Shown here one piece after another: positions 1-5,029 of a DNA stretch of 5,029 nt. Position 1 is the stretch's first letter. Every line of letters begins with the position of its first letter. Made by a program: the position numbers and the translations under genes. This DNA comes from DASPXY01 sp038227745. GTDB taxonomy: Bacteria; Planctomycetota; Planctomycetia; Gemmatales; Gemmataceae. Where the stretch lies: contig JBBRPS010000733.1 in the NCBI GenBank assembly GCA_038227745.1, positions 1 to 5,029 on the forward strand, given 5' to 3'. The notes below the pieces were generated by a model. The model did no database searches. It saw only the letters and a program-made list of their open reading frames with translations, and was not told the origin of the DNA.

Positions 1-141
1 CCGGCGAGCGCGTGACAGGCCGCCGTCCCGGGCTCGCCCGAGGCGCGCGGCGCAACGGGCGAACGGCCCCCGATTACGGGAAGTCAGTTTTACGGGCGGC
101 CGAACCGCCGCCCCGGTAGAATAGAGGCAGGGGGGGGGAGG
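1..141. other. Intergenic, no gene seen
   Basis: This stretch lies downstream of the minus-strand protease gene and runs to the window edge. I see no credible coding region in it. It holds a 7-bp-arm hairpin (94–113, listed separately) and a run of nine G residues (130–138) just beyond the protease stop codon. A TAGAAT hexamer at 117–122 on the plus strand has no -35 partner at usual spacing, so I do not call it a promoter. Confidence 0.6.
94..113 (-). terminator. GC-rich hairpin, possible terminator without U-tract
   Basis: GGGCGGC (94–100) and GCCGCCC (107–113) are perfect 7-bp arms around a 6-base loop. They lie 28 bases past the stop codon of the minus-strand protease gene. A downstream hairpin in this position fits transcript termination or 3'-end protection. 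However, the minus strand continues GTAAAACTG rather than with a T-run, so this is not a canonical intrinsic terminator. Short GC-only arms also arise readily by chance in such DNA. Confidence 0.3.
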
Positions 142-582
142 TCAGTAGGCGAGGGAGAAAGAGTTCCGCGGTCCATTATTGATGAACAGGCAATGCCGGA
201 GGACATCTTGCCCGATCAGCGCCTGGATGCCGTCCTGCGGCCCGAATACGGTCTCAAGCACGAGAACTTCGGGGAGATGAATCCCGATGCCATCGGCCTC
301 AAGCCCGAGGCTGACGGCGTGCTGGTCGAACCGTATCGGTTCTCCTGAAGGTGAGGAAGTCCTGACCAGAACCTGATCGATCAGGAGGGTGTTCAGGCTC
401 CGGAGCACCCGCGCGTCAACCGCGGTGAAGGTGGTCCCCGTGTCGATCTGCGCGGCGACGCGCTGCCGAGCGGGGACGGGCATGTGATTTCGTTCAAGGA
501 CTTCCCGCCGGGGCTTGTGGACACCGACGAGTAACTCCACCACCGCCCCGAGGGCGGTCAACGGTCCGTGGACGATGGGCAT
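142..582 (-). CDS. Retropepsin-like (clan AA) aspartic protease, small
   Basis: This 146-residue protein is probably a cytoplasmic, homodimeric aspartic protease of the retropepsin-like fold; its substrate is unknown. The catalytic-loop signature is DTGTT at residues 47–51, preceded by an alternating hydrophobic strand (VAAQI) as in this family. The C-terminal LIGQDVLRHC (122–131) followed by a short NGPRNSFSL strand matches the LIGxDxL motif typical of bacterial clan AA proteases. A single DTG motif in a chain of this size implies dimerisation. There is no signal peptide or membrane segment. The ATG at 582 has an AAGGAA ribosome site (592–597) nine bases upstream. Both the start and the last 25 bases of the upstream 82-residue gene overlap, so the two are probably co-transcribed and translationally coupled. 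The residue after DTG is Thr rather than the more frequent Ala or Ser, which is tolerated. The fold call is fairly sure; the biological role is not known. Confidence 0.72.
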   Translation of the reverse strand: MPIVHGPLTALGAVVELLVGVHKPRREVLERNHMPVPARQRVAAQIDTGTTFTAVDARVLRSLNTLLIDQVLVRTSSPSGEPIRFDQHAVSLGLEADGIGIHLPEVLVLETVFGPQDGIQALIGQDVLRHCLFINNGPRNSFSLAY

Positions 583-806
583 GGGCGGAGGTTCCTTGAG
601 GTGTACAGGATTCTCTCTTCTTCTCGGATCTGCCGCATCAAGAAGGGTTCGTGCAGGAAGCGCTCGTAGCCGGCCCGGAGCGCATCCTCCATCCCGTCGA
701 AGATGCCGATGATGTCCTCGCCGTGGATGATCACAAACTTCCCCTGGTCCGCAAGCAGTTCGGGCAACTTGCGGTGGTAGGTAGCGATTTCACGTTCCAA
801 GGTCAT
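558..806 (-). CDS. Small conserved-type hypothetical protein preceding the aspartic protease
   Basis: This 82-residue protein has no function I can assign. Residues 1–20 form a charged amphipathic helix (MTLEREIATYHRKLPELLAD). A β-strand pair follows, GKFVIIHGEDIIGIFD (22–37), and then a helix EDALRAGYERF (40–50). This 'GK(F/W)V..(H/K)G.....F....EAL..GY' pattern resembles small proteins of the DUF5678 kind, but that is recognition from memory and not a confirmed assignment. The tail after residue 65 is polar and lower in complexity, and its last codons overlap the next gene. The ATG at 806 is preceded by GAGG (813–816) six bases upstream. No signal peptide, membrane segment or metal-binding motif is visible. 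The 25-base overlap with the protease gene suggests a functional pair, possibly partner or substrate, but nothing in the sequence proves this. Confidence 0.65.
   Translation of the reverse strand: MTLEREIATYHRKLPELLADQGKFVIIHGEDIIGIFDGMEDALRAGYERFLHEPFLMRQIREEERILYTSRNLRPCPSSTDR
592..597 (-). promoter_or_regulatory. Ribosome binding site of the protease gene, inside the upstream gene
   Basis: Read on the minus strand the site is AAGGAA, nine bases before the ATG at 582. It lies within the coding sequence of the preceding 82-residue gene. It supports ATG 582 over a later internal methionine at protein position 34, and it fits translational coupling of the two genes. Confidence 0.5.
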
Positions 807-974
807 GAAGTGCCTCGTTTCGGGGACCGAGCAAACGTCGGGACGGAAGCAGCGGGTACACCATCTATCATCAGGTAGCCTACCACTTCGTGACCTTGAG
901 GGGAATAGGGAGGTTCAGGCGGGCACGACCGGTGCTAATCCGCTCGAACCCATTGGCCAGTTCGGTCGCTGCTC
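807..974 (-). other. Intergenic between eutBC and the small-protein/protease pair
   Basis: This 168-base gap on the coding (minus) strand contains no gene. I find no U-tailed terminator after eutBC, so read-through into the downstream pair cannot be excluded. Its notable element is an 11-base dyad at 874–884. The length of the gap, against the overlaps within each gene pair, suggests the pair could be a separate transcription unit. I could not identify a convincing -35/-10 combination. Confidence 0.45.
874..884. promoter_or_regulatory. 11-base dyad, possible operator
   Basis: GGTAG (874–878) and CTACC (880–884) are perfect inverted half-sites around one central base, about 68 bases upstream of the ATG of the 82-residue gene. 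The position would suit a regulator site, but dyads this short occur by chance. Nothing else identifies a binding protein. Confidence 0.2.
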
Positions 975-3176
975 TCAGGCCGGGGCGACTGCCGTCTTCA
1001 GCACCGCCTCCAGGCGGTTGCCGGCCGCCCGGTGCGCCAGGATGTCGCTCACCTTCTCGACGATCACGCCGGCCGCTTCCGTCGGGGGCAGGCCGCCCGC
1101 GTAGATGTTCGAGATGACCGTGTACTCGAACCTGATCCCCGGGCTGCCGCTGAACCGCGCCGCCTCGCGCTGCACTGCCGCGTCGCCGAGCCGGTAGACG
1201 AGGTACGCCGACAGGCTGCGCGACGCCAGGGCGTCGCCGCCGGGCCGCTCGCCGATCAGGTAGACGATCAGTTCGGCCTGCAGCCGCTCCGCGAGCGGCT
1301 CGGCGAGCTTCACGCGGCCGTAGCGCGCCAGGATCGGCCGCCCCGTCGAGAAACCGCGCCCGGCCAGGCCGTCGAGCAGCACCGGCAGCAGGTCCGGCAT
1401 GTTGTGATGGACGGCCTCCGCGCTCAGGCCGTCGGAAACCACGACCTGAACCTGTCGGTGTTCGGCGGTCAACTCCTCACCGTCCTGCGGCGACAGGCGC
1501 GCCCCGAGGTCGGGCGAGTTCAGATGGGCCTCCTTGCTCGCCGCCTCCGTCTCGACGACGCGGAACGGCGCCAGCCGCTGCAACTCCTCGACGCGCAGCT
1601 CGGCGTGGATCGCCTCGCGGCCGACGCCCTGGTTCATCTTCACCTGCCGCGACACGGCATTCGCGGGCCGCGGGCCGGCGCACTCGAAGCCGTAGAGCGC
1701 CGGCGTGGCGGCGGCCAACTCGCGCAGCTCCTCGTCCGACTCGCAGAACTGGCGCGGGTCGCCCCAGCGCGGCCCGCGCACCACCGCCCCGCCGGCGTCG
1801 CGCGCGAAGATGCCGCGACCCAGGCCCCACTCCAAAAACTCCGGCGCCGGCAGCTTGCCCTGGACCTCGCGCAGCGTCTGGTTGTCGTGGGCGCTGGTGT
1901 CGAAGTACGCCAGCATCCGGTCGGTGTTGAGGCAGACGTCCATGTAGTAGTTCGCGCCCGCGGCGGTCAGCAGCTGCGTCGCGATCTGCTGGCCCTCCAG
2001 CGTGATGTTCGAGTGCAGCGTGTAGCACGGCGCCATGCCCATCGGCAGACCGAGCAGCTTGCCCATGAAGTGGTCCTGCAGGTTGGCGAGGACCATCTCC
2101 ATGCCGTCGAGGTGCGTCTCGGGGCCGATGAAGCCGGTGACGTTGTTGACCATGAACGGGTCGTAGCGCCGCGCCAGGCCGTACGTCAGCGCCTCGGTCG
2201 TCGTCATGTCGATGCCGTTGTGCTTGCCGTAGCTGAACTCGCTGCCCTGGCCCGTCTCGAAGTACATGAACTGGTCGGCCGTGTCCCGGAGCGGCCCCTT
2301 CTCCGCCATCGTGCGGTAACCGCGGTCGAGCAGATCGACACTGATGTCGAACTCGAGCAGGTTCGTGCGCTCGGTGCCTGCCAGACTCTGGAACAGGACC
2401 TCGACCGGGGCACCGCGCTCCAGGCAGGCGAGCTGCGTCTTGACGTGCGCCAGCACGCAGATTTGCGTCGGGGCGCCGGCCCGGCGGCGCAGCCGGTCCA
2501 GGTGGTGCAGGATGCTCGACACGTTCTCGACGGTGTCGATGGCCGGGTTGAGGCCGATCAGCGCGTCGCCCGAGCCCATCGCCAGGCCCCAGTAGCAGAG
2601 CAGCGTGATGCCGCGCAGGTCGTCGGTGGGGTGGTTCGGCTGCAGGCGCGACGAGAGCGTCCCCGGCGAACCGAGGAGCGTCCGCGCCTTCGTGGGGTGC
2701 GTGATCTTGCGGGCGAGGTAGATCAGCTCGTGGACGTCGCACAGCTTGGCGACGGCCGCCGCCATGACGCCGGTTAGGCCGCGACCGATGCGCTGCATCT
2801 CCGCTCCCCGCGAGCGCAGCAGGTGGTCCTTCAACTGGCCCAGGGTCATGTCCGCGACCGAGGCGAAGGCGGCGCGGTCGATGTCGTAGTTGACGCGCAT
2901 CACCGAATCGACGCGGCCCTCGTCGTCGGTCAGGGGATGGTCGTGGAGGTGCTGCAGCGTCAGGCCGGAGAGGAGCGCCCGGGCGGCCTCGCGCTGCGTC
3001 TCCCCTGCAGCGGCCAGTCCGGCGTTGCGGTCGCCGGCCTTGCTGTAGTCGGCAGCCCCCAGCAGCGCCTTCAGGCCGTGGAACGAGAGCGGCCGGCCGA
3101 GGCAGCGCGCGCTGTAGACCTCGTCGGGCTGCGGTTCGGGGACGAGGATGGCGTCGAGGGGGGGCAGCGTCTTCAC
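975..3176 (-). CDS. eutBC: Fused ethanolamine ammonia-lyase, EutB–EutC single chain
   Basis: Adenosylcobalamin-dependent lyase (ethanolamine to acetaldehyde plus ammonia), 733 residues; E. coli uses two proteins, EutB 453 and EutC 295. Residues ~15–479 are the EutB (β/α)8 barrel: SSRLQPN (175–181), IGLN (207–210), FETGQGS (306–312), YDPFMVN (338–344), FIGPE (349–353), DHFMGK (368–373). Against E. coli numbering, R160, Q162, N193 and E287 are kept (R177, Q179, N210, E307), but D362 aligns with A382. The EutB end (GDPRQF, 472–477) runs straight into a helix matching EutC from about residue 62. The EutC domain shows CAGPRP (499–504), VVSDGLS (579–585), RYGRVK (618–623), GERPG (642–646) and ISNIYAGGLPP (688–698). 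The GTG start overlaps the eutA stop as GTGA and has an AGGAGA site seven bases upstream. An upstream ATG at 3314 would add 46 low-complexity Arg/Pro residues lying within eutA, so I rejected it. EAL family membership is very secure; the exact substrate is less so because of A382. Confidence 0.95.
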   Translation of the reverse strand: MKTLPPLDAILVPEPQPDEVYSARCLGRPLSFHGLKALLGAADYSKAGDRNAGLAAAGETQREAARALLSGLTLQHLHDHPLTDDEGRVDSVMRVNYDIDRAAFASVADMTLGQLKDHLLRSRGAEMQRIGRGLTGVMAAAVAKLCDVHELIYLARKITHPTKARTLLGSPGTLSSRLQPNHPTDDLRGITLLCYWGLAMGSGDALIGLNPAIDTVENVSSILHHLDRLRRRAGAPTQICVLAHVKTQLACLERGAPVEVLFQSLAGTERTNLLEFDISVDLLDRGYRTMAEKGPLRDTADQFMYFETGQGSEFSYGKHNGIDMTTTEALTYGLARRYDPFMVNNVTGFIGPETHLDGMEMVLANLQDHFMGKLLGLPMGMAPCYTLHSNITLEGQQIATQLLTAAGANYYMDVCLNTDRMLAYFDTSAHDNQTLREVQGKLPAPEFLEWGLGRGIFARDAGGAVVRGPRWGDPRQFCESDEELRELAAATPALYGFECAGPRPANAVSRQVKMNQGVGREAIHAELRVEELQRLAPFRVVETEAASKEAHLNSPDLGARLSPQDGEELTAEHRQVQVVVSDGLSAEAVHHNMPDLLPVLLDGLAGRGFSTGRPILARYGRVKLAEPLAERLQAELIVYLIGERPGGDALASRSLSAYLVYRLGDAAVQREAARFSGSPGIRFEYTVISNIYAGGLPPTEAAGVIVEKVSDILAHRAAGNRLEAVLKTAVAPA

Positions 3177-4606
3177 GGCGTCTCTCCTGGTTCGTTGAGT
3201 CCGTAGAAGGAGACGGGGACCACCTGGTGGTGCGGCCGGCCTATCCGCGCGTACTGGGCGTCGCGGACGGTCACCTCGTCGATCACCACGAGGTTGAGGG
3301 GTAATGTCCCCCATTCGGTGACGTAGTGGCCCAGGGTCTTCCCGAGATTCTCACGCACCAAGAGTACCAGCGGCAGCGTCGCGGGGAAAGAGAGCGCTCG
3401 CAGCGCTCGCGCGATCCGGCCGCCGAGCGTACGGACGGTCGCCGCCTCCGGCGCTGCAAGGGCGACGCGGATGCAGCCGCCGCGCGGGCTGCGCCGGACG
3501 AGTTCGAGGGCCGCGCCGAGGTCGGCGTCGGTCGAGGCGGCCGTGACGCTGCCGAGGATCGGCATGTCGTTGAGGGGCAACGTCTCGGGCCGCGGCAGGA
3601 AGAGCGTGCTGCCGGAAATCTCGATGTTGTGGCGCAGCAGGCCGTAGACCGTCGCCCGCCCGGCGGAGGCGGGTTGGTAACGCCGCAGGTGCTCGGCCCA
3701 GCGCGGCGACGCGGCGAGGCACTGCGCCAGGTCGATGCCGAGGTCGCCGTAGTACGTTGTCGGCGGCCATGGTTTGCCCTGCAGGTGAGCGTAGAGCAGT
3801 TCGCCGACGCCGCCGGAGAACGTGACGACGGCGCCCATCGCTTCCGGCGGCGGGCGGAACGCGACCTGTTCGTGCAGTCGGCCGACCGGCCCGGCGAATG
3901 GCTCCCGCGCACCGGCGGCCGCCCCTTCGAGCAGGGTCATGTAGAAATCCAGCATCGCGGCGACATCGCCCTCCGCCAGCGTGTCGCCGTGGCCCTTGCG
4001 GATGCCGAGGTGGTCGAGCAGGGCCTGGGCGTAGCGGGAGACACGGACGATCCGGTAGGTGCCCGGTTCCACCTCGGCATGGCGAGCGCCGACAAAGAGG
4101 CAGCCGGTGCGCAACACCTCGCCAGCCCGGCCGAGGGCGAGGTTTGTGGTGCCGCCGCCGACGTCGAGGTTGAGGAACCAGGTGTCGGGATGGGCGCGGG
4201 ACAGGGAGGCGGCACTGCCCATGAACGCCAGCCACGACTCCAGGCAGGGATCGTCGGCGGTGGCGATGAGGGCGTCGCCGAGGCGCCGACGGATCAAGCC
4301 GACGAGGGCGGCCGCGTTGTCTTTCTGCGCCGCCAGGCCGGTCAGCAAGGCGCCGCCGCCGAAGACCTCTTCGGGCCGCACACCGCCCGCCGCCAGCCAG
4401 CCGTCGAGCAACGCCGCGACGGCGTTTTCGTCGAGCCGGTCGCCCGCGAGCGGCGTGAAGACCATGTCGGAGCGGTGGCACTCGCGGACATCGTCCAGGT
4501 CGGTGCGGCCGGTGACGGTATTCCGCACGAGACAGGCGGCGGCGATCACGGCGCTGCTCGTCGTGGTGCCGAAGTCCAGGCCGACCAACTTGATCGCGTT
4601 GCTCAT
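3173..4606 (-). CDS. eutA: Ethanolamine ammonia-lyase reactivating factor EutA
   Basis: Actin/Hsp70-fold ATPase that releases inactivated cobalamin from ethanolamine ammonia-lyase so that fresh adenosylcobalamin can bind. It is 477 residues, close to E. coli EutA (467). Visible motifs are the phosphate-1 loop DFGTTTSS (11–18), the phosphate-2 loop DVGGGTTN (148–155), FSGGVGE (263–269), ATVYG (318–322) with SGSTLFLP (331–338), the LVRENLGKTLG stretch (416–426), and the EutA-typical C-terminus VIDEVTVRDAQYARIG (441–456) then VVPVSFYGL. It is cytoplasmic, with no signal peptide. ATG 4606 is chosen because it places the phosphate-1 loop about ten residues from the N-terminus, as in E. coli. An in-frame ATG at 4681 would add 25 residues with no family resemblance, and the frame stays open further upstream without homology. 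A weak AGGT lies four bases before the start. The gene overlaps eutBC by four bases, so lyase and reactivase are probably co-translated. No sign of damage. Confidence 0.94.
   Translation of the reverse strand: MSNAIKLVGLDFGTTTSSAVIAAACLVRNTVTGRTDLDDVRECHRSDMVFTPLAGDRLDENAVAALLDGWLAAGGVRPEEVFGGGALLTGLAAQKDNAAALVGLIRRRLGDALIATADDPCLESWLAFMGSAASLSRAHPDTWFLNLDVGGGTTNLALGRAGEVLRTGCLFVGARHAEVEPGTYRIVRVSRYAQALLDHLGIRKGHGDTLAEGDVAAMLDFYMTLLEGAAAGAREPFAGPVGRLHEQVAFRPPPEAMGAVVTFSGGVGELLYAHLQGKPWPPTTYYGDLGIDLAQCLAASPRWAEHLRRYQPASAGRATVYGLLRHNIEISGSTLFLPRPETLPLNDMPILGSVTAASTDADLGAALELVRRSPRGGCIRVALAAPEAATVRTLGGRIARALRALSFPATLPLVLLVRENLGKTLGHYVTEWGTLPLNLVVIDEVTVRDAQYARIGRPHHQVVPVSFYGLNEPGETP
3183..3188 (-). 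promoter_or_regulatory. Ribosome binding site that fixes the eutBC GTG start
   Basis: Read on the minus strand the site is AGGAGA, with its core AGGAG seven bases before the GTG at 3176. It sits in the last codons of eutA. A strong site at ideal spacing plus the GTGA overlap decides between this GTG and the far-upstream ATG at 3314. Confidence 0.75.
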
Positions 4607-4616
4607 GGCTACCTGG

Positions 4617-4622
4617 ATTATA
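4617..4622 (-). promoter_or_regulatory. Perfect TATAAT hexamer just upstream of eutA
   Basis: On the minus strand the sequence TATAAT lies ten bases before the eutA ATG, which is striking in such GC-rich DNA. As a -10 element it would start transcription about four bases before the ATG, giving a nearly leaderless message. That would fit the poor ribosome site. Against it, the hexamer at 17-base spacing is TCATGC, a poor -35, and there is no extended -10 TGn. Confidence 0.3.
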
Positions 4623-4726
4623 GGCTGGTGGCGTGAGGGGCATGAGCGGTGACTATTGCCGGGAACCCACTGCAGCGGCATTCCGCCTAGGTTAGCCCGC
4701 GGCGCAATCCCGACTCCAGCAGGGGC

Positions 4727-4754
4727 TTGCACGACGCCTCCCGGCGTGGTGCAA
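4727..4754. repeat. Strong 12-bp inverted repeat with 4-base loop
   Basis: TTGCACGACGCC (4727–4738) and GGCGTGGTGCAA (4743–4754) pair at 11 of 12 positions around the loop TCCC. No T-run follows on either strand. Both flanking genes read away from it, so a terminator role is unlikely. An operator with outer half-sites TTGCAC and GTGCAA, or a leader-RNA hairpin of the rightward gene, would fit better. The hexamers TTGCAC and TGCAAT within it are 17 bases apart and could also be a weak rightward promoter. Confidence 0.55.
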
Positions 4755-4766
4755 TGACCGCACCGG

Positions 4767-4788
4767 GACGGCGGACCGATCAGCCGTC
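4767..4788. repeat. 6-bp inverted repeat, 10-base loop
   Basis: GACGGC (4767–4772) and GCCGTC (4783–4788) are perfect arms. Alone this would be unremarkable at this GC content. It is listed because it is the middle one of three successive inverted repeats before the zinc-ribbon gene. Confidence 0.3.
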
Positions 4789-4810
4789 GGCCTGCCCTCC
4801 GCGCGGCGCT

Positions 4811-4855
4811 GACTCCCGGGCCGCCGAAGGGCGGGCGCAGCCCGGCACGGGAGTC
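4811..4855 (+). promoter_or_regulatory. Nested stem-loop covering the zinc-ribbon gene's ribosome site
   Basis: The outer arms GACTCCCG (4811–4818) and CGGGAGTC (4848–4855) are perfect 8-bp complements. Inside them, CCGCC (4821–4825) and GGCGG (4830–4834) enclose a GAAG tetraloop. The outer right arm contains the GGGAG ribosome site (4849–4853) eight bases before the ATG at 4862. Folding would therefore hide the site, which is the geometry of a translational control hairpin. Whether this region is transcribed is not known. Confidence 0.35.
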
Positions 4856-4861
4856 TCGCCT

Positions 4862-5029
4862 ATGATCCGGTTTCGCTGTGTGCGCTGCCAGCAGGGTCTG
4901 GAGGTCGCGGACGGGCAGGGAGGGCAGAAAGTCGCCTGCTCGAAGTGCGGGCAGCACCTGATCGTACCGACGCCACCTCTTCCACCCCTGGCGCGCACGA
5001 CGCTGGCGCCGCTGGATGTCTCGCCGCCG
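4862..5029 (+). CDS. Zinc-ribbon N-terminus of a larger protein, partial at window edge
   Basis: Only the first 56 residues are present and the frame is open at the edge. Residues 4–34 form a zinc ribbon with Cys6-x2-Cys9 and Cys26-x2-Cys29. The second knuckle has the common form KVACSKCGQHLIVPTP, where the hydrophobic LIVP follows the last ligand. From residue 36 the chain becomes proline-rich (PTPPLPPL), which looks like a linker. Such N-termini head many planctomycete proteins, often followed by a membrane helix or other domains, so the overall function cannot be told here. ATG 4862 has GGGAG eight bases upstream. The gene is transcribed away from eutA and there is no evidence linking it to ethanolamine use. 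Confidence 0.75.
   Translation, partial: MIRFRCVRCQQGLEVADGQGGQKVACSKCGQHLIVPTPPLPPLARTTLAPLDVSPP

Larger units (their letters stand above)
4607..4861. other. Divergent intergenic region rich in inverted repeats
   Basis: This 255-base spacer separates the starts of eutA (leftward) and the zinc-ribbon gene (rightward). It must hold promoters for both unless they are transcribed from elsewhere. It contains three inverted repeats in the half nearer the zinc-ribbon gene (4727–4754, 4767–4788, 4811–4855) and a TATAAT toward eutA. I looked for a cobalamin riboswitch on the minus strand, given the cofactor, and found no convincing B12 box or core. No tRNA or recognisable small RNA is seen. Confidence 0.55.

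Noticed and set aside
117..122. TAGAAT as a plus-strand -10 element
   Set aside because: The only T-rich stretch upstream (88–93) is 23 bases away, too far for a -35, and the transcript would run antisense to the protease gene.
130..138. Run of nine G residues, possible phase-variable tract
   Set aside because: It lies outside any coding sequence, 3' of the protease stop codon, and is not between identifiable promoter elements, so slippage would have no evident effect.
1477..2742. Minus-strand frame (421 codons) overlapping eutBC in another frame
   Set aside because: It translates to Arg/Pro/His/Ala-rich sequence typical of frame-shifted GC-rich DNA. EutB motifs are all in the chosen frame with no break, so it is not a frameshifted fragment.
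1032..2777. Long plus-strand open frame (581 codons) antisense to eutBC
   Set aside because: It is low-complexity Arg/Ala/Val/Gln-rich translation with no recognisable domain, and it lies opposite a gene with strong family motifs. Very high GC at third positions removes stops from the opposite strand.
975..3314. Longer eutBC beginning at ATG 3314
   Set aside because: The 46 extra residues are an out-of-frame reading of the end of eutA, while GTG 3176 has an AGGAGA site at ideal spacing and a GTGA overlap.
3393..3410. Tandem 9-base repeat (AGCGCTCGC twice) inside eutA
   Set aside because: It encodes a short Arg-Ala-Leu repetition in an Ala-rich helix (residues ~399–405). It keeps frame and has only two copies, so ordinary coding sequence explains it.
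3326..4636. Long plus-strand open frame (436 codons) antisense to eutA
   Set aside because: Same compositional effect: no domain, biased residues, no good start context, and it is fully opposite eutA.
4607..4861. Cobalamin riboswitch upstream of eutA
   Set aside because: Expected by function, but I could not find a B12-box or the conserved core in order on the minus strand. A covariance-model search would settle it.
3173..4957. Longer eutA beginning at 4957 (594 residues) or at the in-frame ATG 4681
   Set aside because: The added residues are Pro/Arg/Gly-rich, cover the inverted repeats and part of the divergent gene, and do not resemble EutA. The phosphate-1 loop is correctly placed only from 4606.

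Overview
The window is GC-rich bacterial chromosome. It most likely comes from a planctomycete (Gemmata/Isosphaera-type), but that is an inference. The basis is the gene at the right edge: its start encodes a CxxC–CxxC zinc ribbon followed by a proline-rich segment, which is a very common N-terminus in that phylum. Nothing in the window (no rRNA or conserved housekeeping gene) fixes the taxonomy.

Layout, right to left on the minus strand: (1) eutA (4606–3173) encodes the actin-fold ATPase that reactivates ethanolamine ammonia-lyase (EAL). (2) A single fused eutB–eutC gene (3176–975) follows with a GTGA start/stop overlap. It encodes both subunits of the adenosylcobalamin-dependent EAL as one 733-residue chain. 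(3) After a 168-base gap comes an 82-residue uncharacterised protein (806–558). (4) Overlapping it by 25 bases is a small retropepsin-like aspartic protease (582–142). The last 141 bases hold no gene, only a GC-rich hairpin. On the plus strand, a partial zinc-ribbon gene starts at 4862 and runs off the right edge. The 255-base gap between it and the divergent eutA contains at least three inverted repeats.

How the genes work together: EutBC would convert ethanolamine (or a related amino alcohol) to acetaldehyde plus ammonia, and EutA would exchange damaged cobalamin for fresh cofactor. The order A–B–C matches enterobacteria. However, there are no shell or aldehyde-handling genes in the window, and the fusion removes the EutC N-terminal segment that serves as a microcompartment-targeting peptide in enterobacteria. 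A cytosolic, compartment-free pathway is therefore the simplest reading.

The points most worth a second look are the EutB–EutC fusion, the apparent replacement by alanine of the aspartate that contacts the substrate amino group in E. coli EutB (D362), a rearranged cobalamin-side loop in the EutC domain, and the stem-loop-rich divergent intergenic region. Long reading frames antisense to eutA and eutBC are compositional shadows and are not annotated.
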